Positions 8,174 through 10,457 of a stretch of DNA of 10,457 nucleotides are shown piece after piece (within the stretch, counting starts at the first letter, position 1; every line of letters starts with the position of its first letter). The DNA lies in assembly GCA_946480345.1 (NCBI GenBank), contig CAMLJR010000111.1:1-10457 (forward strand). Reading direction: 5' to 3'. The notes under the pieces are model-generated. The model had not been told where the DNA came from, did not search any database, and saw only the letters and a program-made list of their open reading frames with translations. The DNA is from an uncultured Spongiibacteraceae bacterium (GTDB lineage: Bacteria; Pseudomonadota; Gammaproteobacteria; Pseudomonadales; CAMLJR01). The translations under genes were made by a program, and so were the position numbers.

Positions 8174-8202
8174 TGTTCCGATTACGGTTTTTTATTTATC
8201 CT
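8174..8202 (+). promoter_or_regulatory. Candidate promoter for the malic enzyme gene
   Basis: TTGTTC (8174-8179), a 17-bp spacer and TATCCT (8197-8202) give 3/6 and 4/6 matches to sigma-70 hexamers, with a predicted start about 28 nt before the ATG. An alternative CATAAA at 8139-8144 has no -35 at normal spacing. Since the rpmE terminator lies upstream, some promoter is needed in 8096-8236; which one is used is unclear. Confidence 0.28.
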
Positions 8203-8236
8203 CCGTACTCTTTTTACCCCTTGGAAGCGGCACCTT

Positions 8237-9481
8237 ATGGCAATCGATCTCAAGCAAGCGGCGCTCGACTATCACGAATTTCCGCAACCCGGAAAAATCA
8301 GCGTCGAATTGTCCAAGCCGGCCGAAACTCAGCAAGACCTGGCGCTCGCGTATAGCCCCGGTGTTGCAGAGCCGGTGCGTGAGATCGCGAAAGATCCCGA
8401 CAATGCCTATCGCTACACCGGCAAGGGCAATCTGGTCGCCGTCATTTCCAACGGTACCGCAATTCTCGGACTGGGCGATCTCGGCCCGCTCGCAAGCAAG
8501 CCGGTGATGGAAGGCAAAGCGCTCCTGTTTAAGCGTTTCGCGAATATCGATGCCGTCGATATCGAAGTCGATGCCGAAGACGCGCAAGCGTTCATCGACA
8601 CCGTCGCGCGTATCGCCGACACATTCGGCGGCATCAATCTCGAAGACATCAAAGCTCCCGAGTGCTTCGAGATCGAGCGCGTGCTGATCGAACAATGCAA
8701 AATTCCCGTGTTTCACGACGACCAACATGGCACCGCGATCGTCACTGCCGCCGGCATGCTGAATGCGCTGGAAATCCAGGGCAAATCGATCGAAACCGCA
8801 AAAATCGTTTGCCTCGGCGCTGGTGCCGCCGCGATTGCATGCATGCGTTTATTGGTCAGCCTCGGCGCGAAGAAAGAAAACCTGTTTATGGTCGATCGCC
8901 GCGGCGTTATTTATCCCGGCCGCGAAGGGTTGAACGAATACAAAGAAGAATTTCTCAACGACACCACCGCGCGCACGCTCGCCGATGCGCTGAATGGTGC
9001 CGATGTATTCGTCGGCTTATCCGGCGCGAATTTGATGAGCGCCGATATGTTGAAATCGATGGCGCCTAAGCCGATCGTATTTGCGTGCTCGAATCCCGAC
9101 CCGGAAATTCAACCCGAGCTCGCGCTCGCCACCCGCGACGATTTAATTATCGCCACCGGTCGCAGCGACTATCCGAATCAGGTCAACAATGTGCTCGGCT
9201 TTCCGTTTATTTTTCGCGGCGCGCTCGACGTGCGCGCGAAACGCATCAACGAAGCGATGAAAGTGGCTGCGGTGCATGCGCTGCGCGATCTGGCGAAAGA
9301 ACCGGTGCCTGCCGAGGTATTGAAGGCGTTCAATTTGAAAGAGTTGAGCTTCGGTCGCGACTACATCATTCCGAAGCCGATGGATGTGCGCCTGCTCGGT
9401 ATCGTTGCCGGCGCAGTGGCGAAAGCCGCAGTGGATTCGGGCGTGGCGCGCTTGCCGTATCCGAAGAACTATCCGCTGTAA
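8237..9481 (+). CDS. Malic enzyme, short single-domain form (malate dehydrogenase, oxaloacetate-decarboxylating)
   Basis: Oxidative decarboxylation of malate to pyruvate and CO2 with reduction of NAD(P)+, in the cytoplasm, supplying pyruvate and usually NADPH. The 414-residue product has the catalytic tyrosine in AYSPGVAEP (Tyr39), the catalytic lysine in MEGKALLFK (Lys94), the metal-site acidic residues in [14 protein letters not shown] (from 134) and FHDDQHGTA (159-167), the nucleotide-binding GAGAAA at 194-199, SNPDPE (285-290) and [11 protein letters not shown] (308-318). It ends KNYPL, right after the malic domain. The phosphotransacetylase-like domain that extends MaeB-type enzymes to about 760 residues is absent, and the normal stop followed at once by a terminator argues against truncation. 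Cofactor preference cannot be told reliably. GGAAG at 8223-8227, 9 bases before the ATG, supports the start. Confidence 0.95.
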   Translation: MAIDLKQAALDYHEFPQPGKISVELSKPAETQQDLALAYSPGVAEPVREIAKDPDNAYRYTGKGNLVAVISNGTAILGLGDLGPLASKPVMEGKALLFKRFANIDAVDIEVDAEDAQAFIDTVARIADTFGGINLEDIKAPECFEIERVLIEQCKIPVFHDDQHGTAIVTAAGMLNALEIQGKSIETAKIVCLGAGAAAIACMRLLVSLGAKKENLFMVDRRGVIYPGREGLNEYKEEFLNDTTARTLADALNGADVFVGLSGANLMSADMLKSMAPKPIVFACSNPDPEIQPELALATRDDLIIATGRSDYPNQVNNVLGFPFIFRGALDVRAKRINEAMKVAAVHALRDLAKEPVPAEVLKAFNLKELSFGRDYIIPKPMDVRLLGIVAGAVAKAAVDSGVARLPYPKNYPL

Positions 9482-9515
9482 GGCGCTTGTCCTCGTAATA
9501 AATTGGCATCTGAAT

Positions 9516-9544
9516 AAAAAAGGCGGCTCGAAGCCGCCTTTTTT
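9516..9544. terminator. Bidirectional intrinsic terminator between convergent genes
   Basis: Six A residues (9516-9521), GGCGGCT (9522-9528), a CGA loop, AGCCGCC (9532-9538) and six T residues (9539-9544) form a 13-bp perfect stem counting the A/T flanks. It reads as GC hairpin plus T-run on both strands. It lies 34 bp after the malic enzyme stop and 13 bp after the end of the PilZ gene, so it can serve both. Confidence 0.93.
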
Positions 9545-9557
9545 ATTGTCGCCAAAT

Positions 9558-9932
9558 TTATTCGCTAATGCCGCCGAGCGCTCCGAGCTGACGCTCAAGT
9601 AACTCCGCGTCACCGAGGTTCAACTCCACCAGACGCCGCAAATTACTGATGCTGTCGATATCGATGTGCTCGCATTCGAAACCGATCAACCCCGGTTCGG
9701 TGTGGCGACAACGCACCGTCATTTCAATACTCGCGTTCGCATCCAAGCTGATCGCTGCCTTTAACGGCAACCGCGTATCGATGCGCCAATCGGCAGGCTC
9801 TTCCACCAGCAAACCCTTTAACGACAGATCCACAAGCGCTGCGTTCCAGTGCTTGTCACCTTGACGCAGCTCGACCCACGCGTCGAATAGCACGCGACTG
9901 AACTGACGACGATCCTGTTGTTCTTCGCTCAT
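9558..9932 (-). CDS. PilZ-domain protein (predicted c-di-GMP receptor)
   Basis: The 124-residue cytoplasmic protein consists of a single PilZ domain plus a C-terminal helix. Both c-di-GMP-binding signatures are present: RxxxR within RRQFSRV (Arg9 and Arg13) and D/NxSxxG as DLSLKG (Asp35, Ser37, Gly40). The tail IDSISNLRRLVELNLGDAELLERQL (from about residue 93) is a helical segment recurrent in a gammaproteobacterial PilZ subfamily of this size. With no other domain it would act as an adaptor that changes conformation on ligand binding; its target is unknown. The reading frame extends to a TTG at 9948-9950, but ATG at 9930-9932 is preferred because AGAGG at 9941-9945 is 8 bases before it. It lies downstream of ettA on the same strand with 104 bp between, and converges with the malic enzyme gene. 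Confidence 0.9.
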   Translation of the reverse strand: MSEEQQDRRQFSRVLFDAWVELRQGDKHWNAALVDLSLKGLLVEEPADWRIDTRLPLKAAISLDANASIEMTVRCRHTEPGLIGFECEHIDIDSISNLRRLVELNLGDAELLERQLGALGGISE

Positions 9933-9940
9933 TACGACAA

Positions 9941-9945
9941 CCTCT
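9941..9945 (-). promoter_or_regulatory. Shine-Dalgarno site deciding the PilZ gene start
   Basis: The minus strand reads AGAGG, 8 bases before the ATG at 9930-9932. The outer TTG would lie upstream of this site, so the shorter 124-residue protein is favoured. Confidence 0.65.
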
Positions 9946-9951
9946 GCCAAT

Positions 9952-9984
9952 CGGTCGCGCCAGTGTAAACAATCGCCGCGACCG
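9952..9984. repeat. Perfect 8-bp inverted repeat around a possible -10 box upstream of the PilZ gene
   Basis: CGGTCGCG (9952-9959) and CGCGACCG (9977-9984) are exact inverted copies separated by 17 bases. On the minus strand the sequence between them contains TACACT (9962-9967), a 4/6 -10 match about 30 bp upstream of the PilZ ATG; no good -35 accompanies it. The arrangement could be an operator over a weak promoter, or an RNA hairpin in an ettA read-through transcript. No T-run follows, so it is not a standard terminator. Confidence 0.4.
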
Positions 9985-10036
9985 TTTCTGCCGATTAGCG
10001 CTACCGCCGAGGCGATTCTTTCAACCGTCGAGTGGA

Positions 10037-10457
10037 TTATTTCAGGCGCTTGTATTTCATCCGCTGCGGCGTCGCGTTTTCGCCTTTACGCTTGATGAAA
10101 TCGGCGTGGTACTCGCTGAAGTTGCCTTCGAAGAACAGCACCTGCGAATCGCCTTCGTACGCAAGAATGTGCGTAGCGATCCGGTCGAGGAACCAGCGAT
10201 CGTGCGAAATCACCATCGCGCAGCCCGGAAATGCCAGCAGCGCTTCTTCGAGTGCGCGCAATGTTTCGACATCGAGATCGTTCGATGGCTCATCGAGCAG
10301 CAGCAGATTGCCGCCCTCTTTCAGCGTGCACGCGAGCTGCAAACGACCGCGCTCACCGCCGGATAGATCGCCGACGCGTTTCTGTTGATCGCCACCTTTG
10401 AAGTTGAAGCGGCCGATATACGAGCGCGACGGCACTTCATAGCTGCCGATGCGGATG
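10037..10457 (-). CDS. ettA: Energy-dependent translational throttle protein EttA (ABC-F ATPase), C-terminal part only
   Basis: ABC-F protein that binds the ribosomal E site and gates entry into elongation according to ATP/ADP level. Only the last 139 residues lie in the window; the start is beyond the right edge, and the frame stays open to the edge. Visible are the run-in [20 protein letters not shown], the ABC signature [12 protein letters not shown], Walker [13 protein letters not shown], and the H-switch [17 protein letters not shown] of the second ABC domain. The C-terminus [18 protein letters not shown] ... RMKYKRLK is diagnostic for EttA rather than Uup or Yhe[19 protein letters not shown] and the short basic tail match E. 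coli EttA from memory. The Walker A motifs and the P-site-tRNA interaction motif are outside the window. TAA stop at 10037-10039; no clear terminator follows before the PilZ gene. Confidence 0.95.
   Translation of the reverse strand, partial: IRIGSYEVPSRSYIGRFNFKGGDQQKRVGDLSGGERGRLQLACTLKEGGNLLLLDEPSNDLDVETLRALEEALLAFPGCAMVISHDRWFLDRIATHILAYEGDSQVLFFEGNFSEYHADFIKRKGENATPQRMKYKRLK

Noticed and set aside
8192..8728. Minus-strand open frame of 178 codons opposite the start of the malic enzyme gene
   Set aside because: It mirrors conserved malic enzyme coding sequence and would read through that gene's promoter region.

Overview
The window reads as an ordinary chromosomal segment of a gammaproteobacterium (estimated GC in the mid-to-upper 50s percent). 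It carries housekeeping genes in an order like that of Pseudomonas and relatives: a short malic enzyme, rpmE, priA and argS in one neighbourhood. The ABC-F protein EttA and a PilZ protein ending in a LRRLVELNLGD-type helix also fit Gammaproteobacteria. I cannot fix the genus. No phage, transposon, CRISPR array, tRNA or rRNA is visible.

Layout from right to left on the minus strand: the C-terminal part of ettA (runs off the right edge), a PilZ-domain gene, then, after an interruption by two plus-strand genes, priA, a DUF3617 gene with a cysteine-rich tail, a TMTC-like multi-pass membrane protein with a C-terminal TPR, a secreted D-Ala-D-Ala carboxypeptidase-type peptidase, and argS. On the plus strand, rpmE (ribosomal protein L31) diverges from priA and is followed by its own hairpin terminator and then a short, single-domain malic enzyme. 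The malic enzyme and the PilZ gene converge on one symmetrical A-stem-T hairpin that can stop transcription from both sides.

The genes do not form one pathway. Translation is represented by ArgS, L31 and EttA, replication restart by PriA, central carbon metabolism by the malic enzyme, and c-di-GMP signalling by the PilZ protein. The least ordinary part is the three-gene block between priA and argS (about 1.8-5.3 kb), which are direct neighbours in many gammaproteobacteria. All three products are predicted to be exported or membrane-embedded: a periplasmic DUF3617 protein, a GT-C-like membrane protein and a periplasmic peptidoglycan peptidase.

Two start sites were moved inward from the longest reading frame because a Shine-Dalgarno sequence supports it (DUF3617, PilZ), and argS and rpmE were moved inward on family length and conserved N-termini. 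No gap without a gene exceeds 300 bases. I found no convincing new biological system; the findings are modest and are scored accordingly.
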